From Thermohalobaculum sp039033215 (GTDB taxonomy: Bacteria > Pseudomonadota > Alphaproteobacteria > Rhodobacterales > Rhodobacteraceae): a stretch of 6,395 bases of DNA. Where the stretch lies: assembly GCA_039033215.1 (NCBI GenBank), contig JBCCDA010000165.1:1-6395 (forward strand), in the 5' to 3' direction. Position numbers and translations under genes: made by a program. Shown piece by piece: positions 6,046 to 6,395 of this stretch (its first letter is position 1; each line of letters starts with the position of its first letter). The notes below the pieces were generated by a model. It did not search any database, was not told the origin of the DNA, and worked only from the letters and a program-made list of their open reading frames with translations.

Positions 6046-6378
6046 TCAGTCGAAGATGTCGAAAAGATCGTCCACGTCGTCGAAAGCCTCGCGCACATGG
6101 TACCAGAACGAGCGGCTCTTGCGCTTGCCCTTCTTGCGCCGCACCGGCCGGTCCTTGGGCAGATGCGCGCCGCGCCGCTCGGCCGGATGCGCCATTGCGT
6201 GCTTCTTGGATCGCTTCTTGTCGAGCCGCTCGCCGCGGATCTCGAGCGCCTTGATCCGGCTGATCGGGGCACCGCACGCATGGCAGACCAGCGCGGCGCT
6301 GGTCCCGGCGGCGAGGGTCGAGCGCCCGCCGCAGTAGCAGCAGGTGACGATCTTGGTGCGAAAGGAAGTCTTGCTCAT
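6046..6378 (-). CDS. Small zinc-ribbon protein of unknown function
   Basis: A 110-residue protein with no recognised function. The N-terminal third holds two CxxC knuckles, C13-C16 (with an extra C14) and C32-C35, both followed by glycine and 15 residues apart, the layout of a rubredoxin-like zinc ribbon (about 10-38). A strongly basic middle follows (about 48-90, with KKRSKK and RRKKGKRK), then an aromatic turn (FWYHVREAF) and a very acidic end, DDVDDLFDIFD. A zinc ribbon with a basic arm fits nucleic-acid or ribosome binding, and the acidic tail could contact a protein or fold back on the basic arm; this is inference. No signal peptide or membrane segment is seen, so it should be cytoplasmic. 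The ATG (6376-6378) has no clear Shine-Dalgarno within the 17 bases remaining in the window, and its promoter lies beyond the right edge. I believe similar small proteins occur in Rhodobacteraceae. Confidence 0.8.
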   Translation of the reverse strand: MSKTSFRTKIVTCCYCGGRSTLAAGTSAALVCHACGAPISRIKALEIRGERLDKKRSKKHAMAHPAERRGAHLPKDRPVRRKKGKRKSRSFWYHVREAFDDVDDLFDIFD

Positions 6379-6395
6379 CGGCGGTACATAGGCGC

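Overview
The window is GC-rich and tightly packed. Its gene content suggests an alphaproteobacterium, most likely Rhodobacteraceae or a close relative. This rests on protein character (TyrRS with an HVGS signature, an MsbA-like half ABC exporter, a small basic/acidic zinc-ribbon protein) and base composition; no rRNA or other phylogenetic marker is present. There are six protein genes: one cut by the left edge (tyrS), the others complete. I see no tRNA, rRNA, CRISPR array, insertion sequence or phage gene.

Layout. (1) 1-1787: tyrS (minus strand, N-terminal 187 residues only) and anmK (plus strand) diverge from a 45-bp spacer. TyrRS charges tRNA-Tyr; AnmK returns 1,6-anhydro-N-acetylmuramic acid from cell-wall turnover to metabolism. 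(2) 1788-2091: a 304-bp spacer between the converging 3' ends of anmK and the GST gene. It holds an AT-rich patch and then a dense chain of inverted repeats (1860-2045) that no gene explains; it is the most interesting non-coding stretch. (3) 2092-3944: a minus-strand two-gene operon, a YcaD-like MFS permease followed by a YibF-like glutathione S-transferase, joined by a 4-bp ATGA overlap. (4) 3945-4117: a divergent control region with a perfect 8-bp inverted repeat and a G7 tract. (5) 4118-5917: a complete half-size ABC exporter (membrane domain fused to ATPase) on the plus strand. (6) 5918-6045: a convergent spacer with a 7-bp hairpin. (7) 6046-6378: a small two-CxxC zinc-ribbon protein on the minus strand.

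Working together. The MFS/GST pair and the divergent ABC exporter could share control and a broad detoxification or efflux theme, but no substrate can be read from the sequence. Most of the window is ordinary core housekeeping and transport content. I found no convincing novel multi-gene system. The 1860-2045 structured spacer is the best candidate for something undescribed, and the evidence for it is suggestive only.
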